NCBI GenBank assembly: GCA_045612845.1
Contig: JAZKZV010000025.1
Coordinates: 1 to 64,000, forward strand
Direction of reading: 5' to 3'
DNA length: 64,000 nt
From: Ornithomonoglobus_A sp045612845
GTDB taxonomy: Bacteria > Bacillota > Clostridia > UBA1381
The stretch's first letter is position 1. Every line of letters begins with the position of its first letter. The notes beneath the pieces were generated by a model that ran no database searches, was not told the DNA's origin, and saw nothing but the letters and a program-made list of their open reading frames with translations. The position numbers and the translations under genes were made by a program. Of this stretch, positions 51,483-61,329 are shown piece by piece.

Positions 51483-52757
51483 ATGAGCTTCGAGGTAAGA
51501 AAAATAAAATGCGCAAATGGCAAGATAACAGTTCCGGGAGATAAATCCATATCACACAGAGCAGTAATGCTTGGTGCACTTTGTGATGGTAAGAGTAATA
51601 TATCGGGATTTCTTAACGGTGCAGATTGTCTTAGCACTATTGATTGTTTCCGTAAGATGGGTATAAAAATAGATATTGACGGTACTGATGTAACTGTATG
51701 GGGTAAAGGACTAAGGGGACTTACAAAGCCTCAGGAACAGCTTTATACGGGTAACAGTGGAACAACAACAAGACTTCTGTGCGGAATTCTCAGCGGTCAG
51801 TCGTTTGATACCGCAATAACGGGTGATGAGTCAATCTGTAAGAGACCAATGACCAGGGTAAGTGGGCCATTATCAAAAATGGGTGCAAAAATAGACGGTG
51901 ATTACTGTCCGCTGATAGTACACTCATCAAAGCTCAATGGCATGGAATATACAATGGAGGTTGCGTCGGCGCAGGTAAAGACTGCAATTATATTGGCTGC
52001 GCTTTATGCTGACGGAGAAACAATAATACATGAACTTGAAAAATCACGCGACCATACAGAGCTTATGCTTTCTGCGATGGGTGCGAATATAAGAGTTGAC
52101 GGGCTTGATATATATGTAAACAAAACCGATACTCTCATGCCGCAGAATATAGAGGTTCCCGGAGATATTTCGTCTGCTGCGTTCTTTATGGTGCTTGGTG
52201 CAATTTTACCGGACTCATGTATAACGCTGAAAAATGTTGGAGTCAATCCAACAAGGACGGGGATGATTGATGTTTTACGCGATATGGGTGCAAATATACA
52301 AATAACAAACGAGAGGATTGCAACAGGCGAAAAAGTTGCAGACATCACAGTAAGTACATCAAAACTTCGTGGAGTAACTGTTGGCGGTGATATAATTCCA
52401 AGACTGATAGACGAGTTACCTATAATTGCAGTAGCAGCTTTGTTTGCAGAGGGGAAGACAACAATAAAGGATGCACAGGAACTTAAAGTAAAAGAAACAA
52501 ACAGAATAAGAGCAGTTGTGGATGAATTTAAAAAGTGTGGTGCCAATATTGCAGAAACCGATGACGGTATGATAATAGATGGAAATAAAAAGCTTGTGGG
52601 AGCTGATTTTAAAACATATGGCGACCATCGTATGGCAATGAGCCTTGCTGTATTATCTCAGATGGCAGAGGGTAAATCAACACTTGACGATAGCGAGTGT
52701 GCAGTTATATCATATCCCAATTTCTTTGATGATTTATATTCTCTTGATGATAAATAA
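51483..52757 (+). CDS. aroA: 3-phosphoshikimate 1-carboxyvinyltransferase (EPSP synthase)
   Basis: It joins PEP to shikimate-3-phosphate in chorismate synthesis. The 424-residue protein has PGDKSISHRAVMLG (about 18-31), GNSGTTTRLLCG (about 90-101), the catalytic DELP region RLIDELPI, and C-terminal GDHRMAMS. The second-domain QVKTAIILAALYA segment reads normally. GGAGG lies 11 bases before the ATG. It stands alone, outside an aro operon. Confidence 0.96.
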   Translation: MSFEVRKIKCANGKITVPGDKSISHRAVMLGALCDGKSNISGFLNGADCLSTIDCFRKMGIKIDIDGTDVTVWGKGLRGLTKPQEQLYTGNSGTTTRLLCGILSGQSFDTAITGDESICKRPMTRVSGPLSKMGAKIDGDYCPLIVHSSKLNGMEYTMEVASAQVKTAIILAALYADGETIIHELEKSRDHTELMLSAMGANIRVDGLDIYVNKTDTLMPQNIEVPGDISSAAFFMVLGAILPDSCITLKNVGVNPTRTGMIDVLRDMGANIQITNERIATGEKVADITVSTSKLRGVTVGGDIIPRLIDELPIIAVAALFAEGKTTIKDAQELKVKETNRIRAVVDEFKKCGANIAETDDGMIIDGNKKLVGADFKTYGDHRMAMSLAVLSQMAEGKSTLDDSECAVISYPNFFDDLYSLDDK

Positions 52758-52809
52758 TTGAATATAACAAAAAAAATACAAATAAATTTGTAAAGAATGT
52801 ATTTTTTTC

Positions 52810-52838
52810 TTGACATTATAATATGTTTTTGATATAAT
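52810..52838 (+). promoter_or_regulatory. Consensus promoter of the CorC-type gene
   Basis: TTGACA (52810-52815) and TATAAT (52833-52838) with 17 bp spacing. The leader holds a small TGGGC/GCCCA hairpin near 52855. Confidence 0.85.
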
Positions 52839-52897
52839 CATAGTAATTTGTTGTGGGCATTGCCCAAAGTTTATTATTTGGAGGTATTTATAACATA

Positions 52898-54166
52898 ATG
52901 GACACTGACAGTATGACGTGGATTATTATTGGATTGATTGTATTGATTTTATTTTCGGCATATTTTTCTGCAACGGAAACCGCATTTTCAGCATTAAGCC
53001 GGATTCGTATGAAAAATCTTGCAAACGACGGTAACAAGCGTGCAAAGCTTGTTCTTAAGATTTCTGACGATTACGACAAATTTATTTCCTCTGTACTTAT
53101 AGGAAATAATATAGTAAACATAGCTGCATCATCAATAGCAACAGCTATGTTTGTAGAACTGTTGCAAGAAAAAGGAGTATCAGTTTCGACTGCGGTGCTT
53201 ACTGTTGTTATTTTAATATTTGGCGAAATAACACCAAAAACACTTGCTAAGAATTTTCCCGAAAAGTTTTCGATGTTTTCTGCACCAATGCTGCATGTTG
53301 TAATAGTTATACTTACACCTTTGAATTTCTTGTTCCGCTTGTGGCAAAAACTCTTGTATAAGGTTGTAAAAATTTCTGATGACAGAGGTGTTACAGAAGA
53401 AGAGCTTTTAACAATGGTAGAAGAAGCGGAAAATGATGGTGAGCTTGATGTACATGAGAGTGAGCTTATACGTAATGCAATAGAATTTAACGACATAGAG
53501 GTAACGGACATACATACAAATCGTGTTGATGTTGTAGCAATCGATATCGAGTGGGAGAACAAAAAGGTCAAAGAAGTATTTGACGAAAGCGGATATTCGC
53601 GTTTGCCGGTTTACACAGACAGCATAGATAATATTGTAGGTGTACTAAATCAGAAAGATTTTCACTTTGCTATGGCAAAGGGACAAAGTGTCCGCGAAGC
53701 AATGAGCGAGCCTGTTTATGTTATACCATCAATGAAGATATCAGAGCTTTTGACCATACTACAAAAAAAGAAGTCGCATATGGCAATAGTTGTAGATGAA
53801 TATGGCGGTACTGACGGTATAGTAACACTTGAGGATATATTAGAAGAGCTTGTAGGCGAAATATGGGATGAACATGACGAGGTCATAGAGGAAGTTGAAG
53901 AAATTTCCGAGAATGAATTTAAAGTATTGGGAAGTGCCAACCTTGACGATACTCTCGATATGTTTGATGTTAGTGCAGACGAAGAAGATGACTCGAGTAC
54001 AATAGGTGGTTGGGTAATGGAAAAACTTGGTCATATACCTGAAGATGGCGAGGAATTTACTTACGAAAATCTTCATATAAAAGTAACTAAAACGGAAGCA
54101 CGCCATGTTGAAGAAGTTATGGTAACGGTACTCGAAAAAGAAGAAGACAATGAAGATGATGAATAA
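52898..54166 (+). CDS. Hemolysin-family (CNNM/CBS/CorC_HlyC) transporter protein
   Basis: A 422-residue protein of the CorC/CNNM type, likely for magnesium or other divalent cation transport. It has an N-terminal DUF21/CNNM membrane domain (about 1-180; helix 1 at residues 7-27), a pair of CBS domains (about 205-330, with SRLPVYTDSIDNIVG and HMAIVVDEYGGTDGIVT), and a CorC_HlyC domain at the end. GGAGG precedes ATG 52898 by 13 bases; an in-frame ATG at 52853 is upstream of it. The acidic C-terminal tail is usual. Confidence 0.9.
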   Translation: MDTDSMTWIIIGLIVLILFSAYFSATETAFSALSRIRMKNLANDGNKRAKLVLKISDDYDKFISSVLIGNNIVNIAASSIATAMFVELLQEKGVSVSTAVLTVVILIFGEITPKTLAKNFPEKFSMFSAPMLHVVIVILTPLNFLFRLWQKLLYKVVKISDDRGVTEEELLTMVEEAENDGELDVHESELIRNAIEFNDIEVTDIHTNRVDVVAIDIEWENKKVKEVFDESGYSRLPVYTDSIDNIVGVLNQKDFHFAMAKGQSVREAMSEPVYVIPSMKISELLTILQKKKSHMAIVVDEYGGTDGIVTLEDILEELVGEIWDEHDEVIEEVEEISENEFKVLGSANLDDTLDMFDVSADEEDDSSTIGGWVMEKLGHIPEDGEEFTYENLHIKVTKTEARHVEEVMVTVLEKEEDNEDDE

Positions 54167-54181
54167 TATTTAAGTATAAAA

Positions 54182-54213
54182 AACCACCGAAGGAATGTAA
54201 CCCTTCGGTGGTT
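54182..54213. terminator. Hairpin between CorC-type gene and mazG
   Basis: Stem AACCACCGAAGG/CCTTCGGTGGTT (54182-54193 with 54202-54213) with an eight-base loop. Only ATTTAT follows, so termination is probably partial and mazG may be read through. Confidence 0.7.
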
Positions 54214-54239
54214 ATTTATAAGAGGGGAACTGATGGAAT

Positions 54240-54932
54240 ATGAAAAAATATACTATTGATGACTTAAAGGATATAATAGTAACACTAAGAGGTGAAAATG
54301 GTTGTCCGTGGGATAAGGTGCAAACACATCAAAGTATAAAGAAGAGCCTTATAGAAGAGTGTTATGAGGCTATTGATGCACTTGATAATGGCACAGACAG
54401 GGACTTTGCTAACGAGCTTGGGGATGTACTTTTGCAGGTGGTATTCCATGCACGCATGGCACAGGAGCGAGATGCATTTGACTTTGATGATGTTGTAAGT
54501 GAAATTTGTAATAAGCTTATATCGCGTCATACACACGTTTTTGGCGAGGATAAAGCCGGCAACGAAGAAGAAGCACTCGATAATTGGGAGAAGAATAAGA
54601 AAAAGGAAAAAGGTCTTAAATCAAACACAGAGGTGCTCTTAGATGTTCCGAATTATCTGCCAGCACTTATGAGGGCGGAAAAACTTATAAAAAAGGCAGA
54701 CGGACTTGGGTATTGTGAAAAGGACGAAAAAACACTCTTTGCAGATATAGAAGAAGAGCTTAATTGGATTAAAGAGAATAATGAAAAAGAACATATACAG
54801 AGTCTGTATGGTAAACTGCTTTTTGATATTACTGCATTGGGAAGAAGTATTGGTGTAACTCCGGAGATTGCACTGAGTGAGGAATCAAATAAGTTTATAC
54901 AAAGATTTGCTGAAAATGAGAATAATGGCTAA
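54240..54932 (+). CDS. mazG: Nucleoside triphosphate pyrophosphohydrolase MazG
   Basis: It hydrolyses NTPs to NMP and pyrophosphate as a house-cleaning enzyme. The 230-residue protein has two MazG domains; the first has the metal-binding EECYEAIDAL and ELGDVLLQVVFHARM (about 42-75), and the second is more divergent, as is common. NGCPWDKVQTHQS near the start is typical. GAGGGGAA precedes the ATG. It ends at a convergent terminator with murG. Confidence 0.93.
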   Translation: MKKYTIDDLKDIIVTLRGENGCPWDKVQTHQSIKKSLIEECYEAIDALDNGTDRDFANELGDVLLQVVFHARMAQERDAFDFDDVVSEICNKLISRHTHVFGEDKAGNEEEALDNWEKNKKKEKGLKSNTEVLLDVPNYLPALMRAEKLIKKADGLGYCEKDEKTLFADIEEELNWIKENNEKEHIQSLYGKLLFDITALGRSIGVTPEIALSEESNKFIQRFAENENNG

Positions 54933-54934
54933 AC

Positions 54935-54975
54935 AAAAAGAGTTGTTAAAATATAATTTTTAACAACTCTTTTTA
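54935..54975. terminator. Bidirectional terminator between mazG and murG
   Basis: A 17-bp perfect stem AAAAAGAGTTGTTAAAA/TTTTAACAACTCTTTTT (54935-54951 with 54958-54974), A-rich left and T-rich right, between the converging mazG and the end of the dcw cluster. Confidence 0.92.
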
Positions 54976-54989
54976 CATTGTAAGAAGTT

Positions 54990-56096
54990 TTAATCATTTC
55001 TTTTTGACATTTTTATCATCAAATCATATATCTGTTCCAATGCGTCTGTTTTTGCCATTTTCCTTAGATTTAAAGACATAGTAGCTAACTGGTCGGAACT
55101 ATCAATCATATCCATAATTTTGTTATATAATGTATCAGGAGTGAGTTTTTTCTCAACAATAAGTGTTGCAGCACCGTTTTTCTCGAACTCACGTGCATTT
55201 TGCTCCTGGTGATTTCTTACAACATTGGGCGATGGTATTAGAATTGACGGTTTTGCAAGTGCTGCAATTTCACTTACAGTAATTGCACCTGCGCGTGATA
55301 CAACTATATCTGCAGCCGCCATATGCTGTGCCATATCCTCTATATAGGGGACAATACGTACGTCGTCGTTTGGCACAATACCAAGTTCTTTTATTTTATC
55401 TATGGTTTTTTGATAGTTTCTGTCGCCTGTTCCAAATAAAAGCTGAATTTTCCCTTCATCAATAATGCGTTTTAATATATCTATAACACAACTGTTTATA
55501 GCATCAGCACCAAGGCTTCCGCCGAAAATCAAAACATAAGGTTTTGTTATGTTAAGATTTTTCCTTGCGCTTTCTTTGTCTGCGTGTAATATTTCGTTTC
55601 TTATGGGATTTCCTGTTACAACACATTTTTCTTTTTGCTGCATAAACTGAGCAGTTTCTTCAAAGCTGAGCGCCAAATAGTCAACATATTGTTGTGAGCC
55701 TTTTACTGTAAGACCCGGATATACATTTTGTTCGTGAATAAGAGAGGGGATGCCCATTGCCTTTGCTGCCATTATCAAAGGACCGCTTACATATCCGCCC
55801 GTACACACAACACAATCTGGTTTAAAGGCTTTTATTATTTTTTTGCATTTCATTTTTGATGCTATAAGTTGTGTTGCAACTGAAATGTTTTTTAGCATAT
55901 TCTTGCGGCTAAAACCCTCAATTTCGATATACTCTATGTCATATCCTGCGTTTGGTACAAGTCTGTGCTCTAAACCTTTTTTTGTGCCTATAAATAAAGC
56001 TTCAAAATTAGTATCTTGTGTTTTTGCATAATCTGCAATAGAAATAGCAGGTATTATATGACCGCCCGTGCCGCCACCGGCAAATATAACTCTCAT
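54990..56096 (-). CDS. murG: Lipid II synthase MurG
   Basis: The membrane-associated glycosyltransferase adds GlcNAc to lipid I. The 368-residue protein starts with the GGGTGGHI loop (about 7-14), has IHEQNVYPGLT, the second glycine loop GGSLGADAIN, and RAGAITVSEIAALAKPSILIP in the C-terminal UDP-GlcNAc domain. AGAAGGGA precedes the ATG. It is the last gene of the dcw cluster, 23 bp after ftsW/spoVE, before the terminator shared with mazG. Confidence 0.96.
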   Translation of the reverse strand: MRVIFAGGGTGGHIIPAISIADYAKTQDTNFEALFIGTKKGLEHRLVPNAGYDIEYIEIEGFSRKNMLKNISVATQLIASKMKCKKIIKAFKPDCVVCTGGYVSGPLIMAAKAMGIPSLIHEQNVYPGLTVKGSQQYVDYLALSFEETAQFMQQKEKCVVTGNPIRNEILHADKESARKNLNITKPYVLIFGGSLGADAINSCVIDILKRIIDEGKIQLLFGTGDRNYQKTIDKIKELGIVPNDDVRIVPYIEDMAQHMAAADIVVSRAGAITVSEIAALAKPSILIPSPNVVRNHQEQNAREFEKNGAATLIVEKKLTPDTLYNKIMDMIDSSDQLATMSLNLRKMAKTDALEQIYDLMIKMSKRND

Positions 56097-56119
56097 ATAT
56101 GAATTCCCTTCTTAATAAA

Positions 56120-57322
56120 CTAACCAATCTTTTTTGAACATCTTGATATATTTAATAACACACCCATTTCAATCAAAAGCGTAAGAATAGAAGTTCCGCC
56201 ATAACTGAAGAATGGCAGAGCAACACCTGTATTTGGTACGCTTGACGTTGCAACTGCAATATTTAAAATAGTCTGTATGGCAATTTGAGCTACAATTCCT
56301 ATTGCAGTCAGAGTGCTGAAAACATCGGGTGCATTCATTGCAATTCGTATACCTCTGAAGATAAGCATAAGGAATAGTGCCATAACAACAACCGCACCTA
56401 CAAGACCGAGCTCTTCGCATATAATTGCGAATATAAAGTCATTGTATGGCTCGGGTAAATATGTGTACTTTTGCACACTTTGTCCTAAGCCTAATCCAAA
56501 TATTCTTCCTGAGCCTATAGCATACAAAGCTTGTGAAATCTGGTATGTAGTATCCTGCATATCGGCAAATGGGTCTAAAAATCCCGTAATTCTTTCCCAT
56601 CGCACCTCATTAAAGGATACTAAGAATATACCCAGAGGAGCTATAATGGCACCTGCAAGTAACATCGGTTTCACGGGTGTTCCGCCTGCAATCATTACAA
56701 CCAACGCAATTCCGGCTATAACTATAGCACCGCTAAGGTGTGTTTCGCAAAGCATTAAGCCGACTACAACACCTATAACACAAACAAAAGGAAAATTACC
56801 GCCAAATGTTTTTAAATTCAGGTTTCCCTTTTCTATCATAAGAGCAAAGAACATTGCTATTATAGGTTTAACAAATTCGGACGGTTGTACTGGTATAATT
56901 GGAGTGTTTAACCATCTTCTTGAACCGTTTATTCTTCTGCCAAGACCAGGTATAAGTACAAGTATAAGGAGCAGTATGCAAATTCCCATAGCAAGAGGAA
57001 GAAATGACTTGTAGCGTTCGTAGTTAATTCTCGAAACGAACCACATTCCTATAAAGCCAAGAGCTGCACATGAGGCTTGTTTTATAAAGAATGAGTATGA
57101 ATTTCCGCTCTCTTGTGCAAGACCTGCAGGTGCAGACGCAGAAAGAAGAACTACCAGACCTGCCGCAACTATCAAAATAACTATTACAAGGAAGGTGTAG
57201 TCTATTTCACCCATGACTATTCTTTTTTGTTTTTTCTCAAGCTTAGTTGCTTTTTTTCTTGTTGAAACAGACTCGTTAGTGTGCTCATGTGATGAGGCAC
57301 GTTGTTTTCTGACAGATGCCAT
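56120..57322 (-). CDS. ftsW: FtsW/SpoVE-type peptidoglycan glycosyltransferase
   Basis: A SEDS-family polymerase that works with a class B PBP in septum or cortex synthesis. The 400-residue protein has a 40-residue basic cytosolic N-terminus, then ten hydrophobic helices with the family's RRWL region (INGSRRWLNTPIIPVQPSEF) shortened here, ICEELGLVGA and VALPFFSYGGTS. Position before murG is that of spoVE in Bacillus; both names are possible. AAGGAG precedes the ATG, 16 bp after mraY. Confidence 0.92.
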   Translation of the reverse strand: MASVRKQRASSHEHTNESVSTRKKATKLEKKQKRIVMGEIDYTFLVIVILIVAAGLVVLLSASAPAGLAQESGNSYSFFIKQASCAALGFIGMWFVSRINYERYKSFLPLAMGICILLLILVLIPGLGRRINGSRRWLNTPIIPVQPSEFVKPIIAMFFALMIEKGNLNLKTFGGNFPFVCVIGVVVGLMLCETHLSGAIVIAGIALVVMIAGGTPVKPMLLAGAIIAPLGIFLVSFNEVRWERITGFLDPFADMQDTTYQISQALYAIGSGRIFGLGLGQSVQKYTYLPEPYNDFIFAIICEELGLVGAVVVMALFLMLIFRGIRIAMNAPDVFSTLTAIGIVAQIAIQTILNIAVATSSVPNTGVALPFFSYGGTSILTLLIEMGVLLNISRCSKKIG

Positions 57323-57338
57323 ATTAACACATTCTCCT

Positions 57339-58376
57339 TTACAGTGTATTTATTATGCCTATATAAGATATTACACATAGTAAGAGTGTTACAAGTGTAA
57401 ATGTATTTACTATTTTAACCTCTTTCCAACCGCACATTTCGAAGTGGTGGTGGAGAGGACTCATTTTAAATATTCTTCGTCCTTCACCATACTTTTTCTT
57501 TGTATATTTAAAGTATGAGGTTTGTATTATGACAGATAATGTTTCTGCAAAGTACACAAATCCTATCGATATTAGGTACAAAACAAGATTCATTTTTATT
57601 GCTAAAAGAGCAACTATCGAACCAAGAAACAGTGAGCCGGTATCGCCCATAAACACCTTTGCGGGGTATTTATTAAATATTAAAAATCCCAACAGTCCGC
57701 CTGTGAGTGCTATTGCAAGTGATGATATGTTCTTATCAAATAATACAAAGGCAATTACAGCAAAAGTAAAAGATGTTATAATAGTTATTGATGTTGCAAG
57801 ACCGTCAAGACCGTCTGTAAGATTTACTGCATTTACAACTCCTGTAATGACAAAGAGAATAAGAAGAATGTAAAGCCATAAAGGAAGTGTAAATGATATT
57901 GATGTAAATGGAATAACTAATTCAGTATTCATGCCGCCATCAATAATTTCGTATGCTATGTAGACTATAGCAAACAAAAGCTGAAGTAAGAACTTTTGCT
58001 TAGATGTTAAACCAAGATTTCTCTTTTTAACAACCTTTATAAAATCGTCACAAAAGCCTATTGCACCAAATCCCAATGAAATTACTAATATGCTGATAGA
58101 ATCCTTTATAGAAGAAAAACTGCCATTACCCCAGATGAATGAGAATAAAAATGTAATGATTATTCCGACTGTAATTCCTGTAATAAATATAATTCCGCCC
58201 ATTGTAGGAGTACCTGATTTTGATTCGTGCCACTTTGGACCCTCATCCCTTATTTCCTGACCAAATTTAAGTTTTTTAAGCCACTTAATAAAAGACGGTG
58301 CAAGAGTAACACTCACCGCAAATGCAAGGCATAGGGGTAAAAGATTTAGCATTAAAAAGTTCTTAATTTCTTCCAT
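57339..58376 (-). CDS. mraY: Phospho-N-acetylmuramoyl-pentapeptide transferase MraY
   Basis: It transfers phospho-MurNAc-pentapeptide to undecaprenyl phosphate to make lipid I. The 345-residue protein has ten hydrophobic helices with KSGTPTMGGI (about 52-61), CDDFIKV, NLTDGLDGLA with catalytic Asp residues, FMGDTGSLFLG, and MSPLHHHFEMCGW. AAAGGAAA precedes the ATG. In most Firmicutes murD follows mraY; here ftsW/spoVE follows directly. Confidence 0.96.
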   Translation of the reverse strand: MEEIKNFLMLNLLPLCLAFAVSVTLAPSFIKWLKKLKFGQEIRDEGPKWHESKSGTPTMGGIIFITGITVGIIITFLFSFIWGNGSFSSIKDSISILVISLGFGAIGFCDDFIKVVKKRNLGLTSKQKFLLQLLFAIVYIAYEIIDGGMNTELVIPFTSISFTLPLWLYILLILFVITGVVNAVNLTDGLDGLATSITIITSFTFAVIAFVLFDKNISSLAIALTGGLLGFLIFNKYPAKVFMGDTGSLFLGSIVALLAIKMNLVLYLISIGFVYFAETLSVIIQTSYFKYTKKKYGEGRRIFKMSPLHHHFEMCGWKEVKIVNTFTLVTLLLCVISYIGIINTL

Positions 58377-58404
58377 TTTAAATTATTTCCTTTCGTGGGT
58401 TGTA

Positions 58405-59784
58405 TTAAAATTTTATGTTCATTATTACATCTACTATATTCTCAAAATGCATTCCGTGAGAGGCTTTAACAAGAACACAGTCATTTGGTTTTACATATTC
58501 AAAGCAAAACTCTGCGGCCTCTTTAGTGGTATTAAACGAATACACTTCCTTCATTCCTGACTTTTTAACATACTCTGCAATGAATTTGGCATTTTCGCCT
58601 GCAGTAATAAGTGTATCGACATTATTCTTTATAACATACTCGCCTAATTCGTAGTGTGCCTTATCTGCAAATTCGCCCATCTCGAGCATATCACCCAGAA
58701 CTGCAATATGTCGTTTTTTTGTTGAGTGGGGAAGTATTGCAAGTGCAGCCTTTACAGAATCAGGCGATGCGTTGTAGCAATCGTTTATTATTTCTGTGTC
58801 GCCATTGTGTAATAGCTCAAGTCTGTCTGATGTGTATTCGCAGTCTGCAATGCCTTTTATTGCGTCTTCTACAGGTACGTCAAAAACAAGACCTGCACAT
58901 ATGGCTGCTAAAGCATTATATACATTATGCACACCTATTTGTGATACATATACATTATATTCTTTTGAGTTTACCACAGCAGTGAACTCTATACCTGACA
59001 GACCTTTGTTTACTATATTTTTTGCATATACATCATTTTCGGGATTATCTATTCCAAAGTATATGGTTTTATATATGGGGTTTGTATCTCTTATTGTTCT
59101 TAGGAATTTATCATCACCATTTACTATAAGGGTGTTGTTTTCGTTAAAGTATTTTGTTATTTCAAGCTTAGCTTTTAATATGCCCTCCTGAGAACCAAGA
59201 TTTGCAATATGAGCCATGCCTATATTTGTTATAACTGCAGCGTCCGGTCTTACAATACGGCTAAGATACTCTATTTCACCAAAATGGCTCATACCCATTT
59301 CTATAACCGCTCTTTCGTGTTCTTCTTCCTGAGTAAAAATTGTTAAGGGGACACCGATATCGTTATTATAGTTTTTCTTTGTTTTAACAGTATTATATTT
59401 AGCATTAAGCGCCGCATACAACAAATCCCTTGTGGTTGTTTTTCCTACACTGCCTGTTACAGATATTGTGGGAATTCTGTATTTTTCTTTATAAAATGCG
59501 GCAATGTCCCCAAGTGCTTTTAAAGTATCACTTACCTTTATAACGCATGAATTTTCGGGCAAGGGAATGTCCTTGTGTGTAATACATGCAACACAGTCTT
59601 TGTCAAAAATATTTTTTATGTAATTGTGTCCGTCTGTTCGCTCGCCAACAAGAGGAACAAAAAGGTTGTTGCAATCAACAGTTCTTGAGTCGGTAGTAAT
59701 ATTAGCTATCTCCATATTACTATCGCCACAAAGTAAAGTACCGCCTGTTGCTTTTAATATTTCATTTACGCTTAATTTTTGCAT
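58405..59784 (-). CDS. murF: UDP-MurNAc-tripeptide-D-Ala-D-Ala ligase MurF
   Basis: It adds D-Ala-D-Ala to the UDP-MurNAc-tripeptide. The 459-residue protein shows the N-terminal domain with DSRTVDCNNLFVPLVGERTD, the ATP loop VTGSVGKTTTRD (about 109-120), central NYNNDIGVPLT and EMGMSHFGEIE, and the C-terminal DCYNASPDSVKAAL. These separate it from MurE and MurD. TAGGAG precedes the ATG. It lies between murE and mraY. Confidence 0.95.
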   Translation of the reverse strand: MQKLSVNEILKATGGTLLCGDSNMEIANITTDSRTVDCNNLFVPLVGERTDGHNYIKNIFDKDCVACITHKDIPLPENSCVIKVSDTLKALGDIAAFYKEKYRIPTISVTGSVGKTTTRDLLYAALNAKYNTVKTKKNYNNDIGVPLTIFTQEEEHERAVIEMGMSHFGEIEYLSRIVRPDAAVITNIGMAHIANLGSQEGILKAKLEITKYFNENNTLIVNGDDKFLRTIRDTNPIYKTIYFGIDNPENDVYAKNIVNKGLSGIEFTAVVNSKEYNVYVSQIGVHNVYNALAAICAGLVFDVPVEDAIKGIADCEYTSDRLELLHNGDTEIINDCYNASPDSVKAALAILPHSTKKRHIAVLGDMLEMGEFADKAHYELGEYVIKNNVDTLITAGENAKFIAEYVKKSGMKEVYSFNTTKEAAEFCFEYVKPNDCVLVKASHGMHFENIVDVIMNIKF

Positions 59785-59813
59785 TGTATTCTCCTAAATA
59801 TATACCTAACACA

Positions 59814-59852
59814 GAATAAGTACGATAATATATACCTTTATCGTACTTATTC
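59814..59852. other. Intercistronic perfect hairpin between murE and murF
   Basis: GAATAAGTACGATAA (59814-59828) pairs with TTATCGTACTTATTC (59838-59852): 15 bp, nine-base loop. No T-run follows on either strand. It may be a processing or stability element that sets murE/murF ratios. Confidence 0.7.
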
Positions 59853-59858
59853 ATTACA

Positions 59859-61310
59859 TTATTCTTCGCTATTTATCTCCCTGAGAGCCTGATAAACAAC
59901 AACACGTTCATCAAAATCAAATTTTTCCTTACCTATTATCTGATATGTTTCCTGACCTTTACCTGCAAGGATAATTACATCATCTTTTTTAGCACTCTTA
60001 AGTGCATATTTTATTGCCTGACGTCTGTCAGTAATTCTGATGTAATCAGAGGTGGTCTTTTTAATTCCCTCCTCTATCATATCTATAATAGCTTCAGGGT
60101 CCTCAGTTCTTGGATTGTCAGAGGTTACTATGCAGAAGTCTGAAAGCTTTCCTGCAATTTCGCCCATTATCGAACGTTTTGTATTGTCGCGGTCACCGCC
60201 GCAGCCAAACAAAGTTATTACCTTGCCTTTGGCAAATTCCTTTGTTGCCTTTATGATGTTTTCTAATCCGTCTGGTGTGTGTGCATAGTCTATTATTACG
60301 GTATAGTCTGTATCGGTTGGGACAACCTCTAATCTTCCCATAACGCCTGTGGCGTTCATTAAACCTCTTTTTATAGTATCCATATCAATGCCGATGCAAA
60401 GTGCCGCACCTGCAGCACATATGGCATTATATACACTGAACTTTCCCGGTATGCATAAATGCATATCGTAGGTATTGTTATTATATGATATTTTAAAGTC
60501 TACACCGCTTGATGATATATTTATATCAGATGCTTTAAAATCGCATTCATTATCAACGCCTACAGACAGTATGTCGCAGTTGGTGTTTTTTGCTATGTCA
60601 GCACCGTATACATCATCTGTGTTTATTACGCCCCTTTTAGAAATATCAAATAATTTTGCCTTTGCATTTTTGTAGTTATCCATAGTCTTATGGAAATCGA
60701 GGTGGTCTTGTGTGAGATTTGTAAATACTCCCACATCAAAATTACAACCCCGTACTCTGTCAAGCTCCAATGCATGGCTTGATACTTCCATGACAACACA
60801 ATCTGCGCGACTTAATGCCATTTCTGAAAAAAGCTGCTGTAATTCTAATGAGTTTGGTGTGGTTGGAGTGGTGCTTTGTGTTAGGAGCACCTTATCACCG
60901 ATTATATTCTGATTTGTACCTATTACACCAACACACATATCAGCCTCTTCGAGAATGCTTTTTATAAGGTATGTTGTTGTTGTTTTTCCATTTGTGCCTG
61001 TAATACCTATAAGCTTAAAATTCTCCGAAGGATTACCATAGTATGTGCATGCCAAATCTGCTAAAGTACGTCTTGTATTTTCGACATATATAACAGGGAC
61101 ATCGACGTCTATTTTATCCTGAGCAACAATAATGGCTGCACCATTTTTTATGGCACTGTCAACATACTTGTGCCCGTCGGTTTCGAAGCCTTTTACACAA
61201 ACAAATACGTTGCCGTTCATAACAGCTCTTGAGTCGTATGCAATACCTGTTATATCTATATTATCAAAGCTGCTACACCAAATATCTCCAAAAAGCTTAT
61301 CAGCAAGCAT
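59859..61310 (-). CDS. murE: UDP-MurNAc-tripeptide synthetase MurE
   Basis: It adds the third residue, most likely meso-diaminopimelate, to UDP-MurNAc-dipeptide. The 483-residue protein has GIAYDSRAVMNGNVFVCVKG, the ATP loop GITGTNGKTTTTYL (about 107-120), and the C-terminal DNPRTEDPEAI, the DNPR motif typical of meso-DAP-adding enzymes. GGGGGA precedes the ATG. It is 19 bp after the PBP gene and is followed by the hairpin at 59814-59852. Confidence 0.96.
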   Translation of the reverse strand: MLADKLFGDIWCSSFDNIDITGIAYDSRAVMNGNVFVCVKGFETDGHKYVDSAIKNGAAIIVAQDKIDVDVPVIYVENTRRTLADLACTYYGNPSENFKLIGITGTNGKTTTTYLIKSILEEADMCVGVIGTNQNIIGDKVLLTQSTTPTTPNSLELQQLFSEMALSRADCVVMEVSSHALELDRVRGCNFDVGVFTNLTQDHLDFHKTMDNYKNAKAKLFDISKRGVINTDDVYGADIAKNTNCDILSVGVDNECDFKASDINISSSGVDFKISYNNNTYDMHLCIPGKFSVYNAICAAGAALCIGIDMDTIKRGLMNATGVMGRLEVVPTDTDYTVIIDYAHTPDGLENIIKATKEFAKGKVITLFGCGGDRDNTKRSIMGEIAGKLSDFCIVTSDNPRTEDPEAIIDMIEEGIKKTTSDYIRITDRRQAIKYALKSAKKDDVIILAGKGQETYQIIGKEKFDFDERVVVYQALREINSEE

Positions 61311-61329
61311 ACTAAATCCCCCTTAAAGT

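Noticed and set aside
56313..57014. 233-codon plus-strand reading frame opposite ftsW/spoVE
   Set aside because: It is a shadow of the real gene, rich in Ile, Pro and Ser, without a ribosome binding site.
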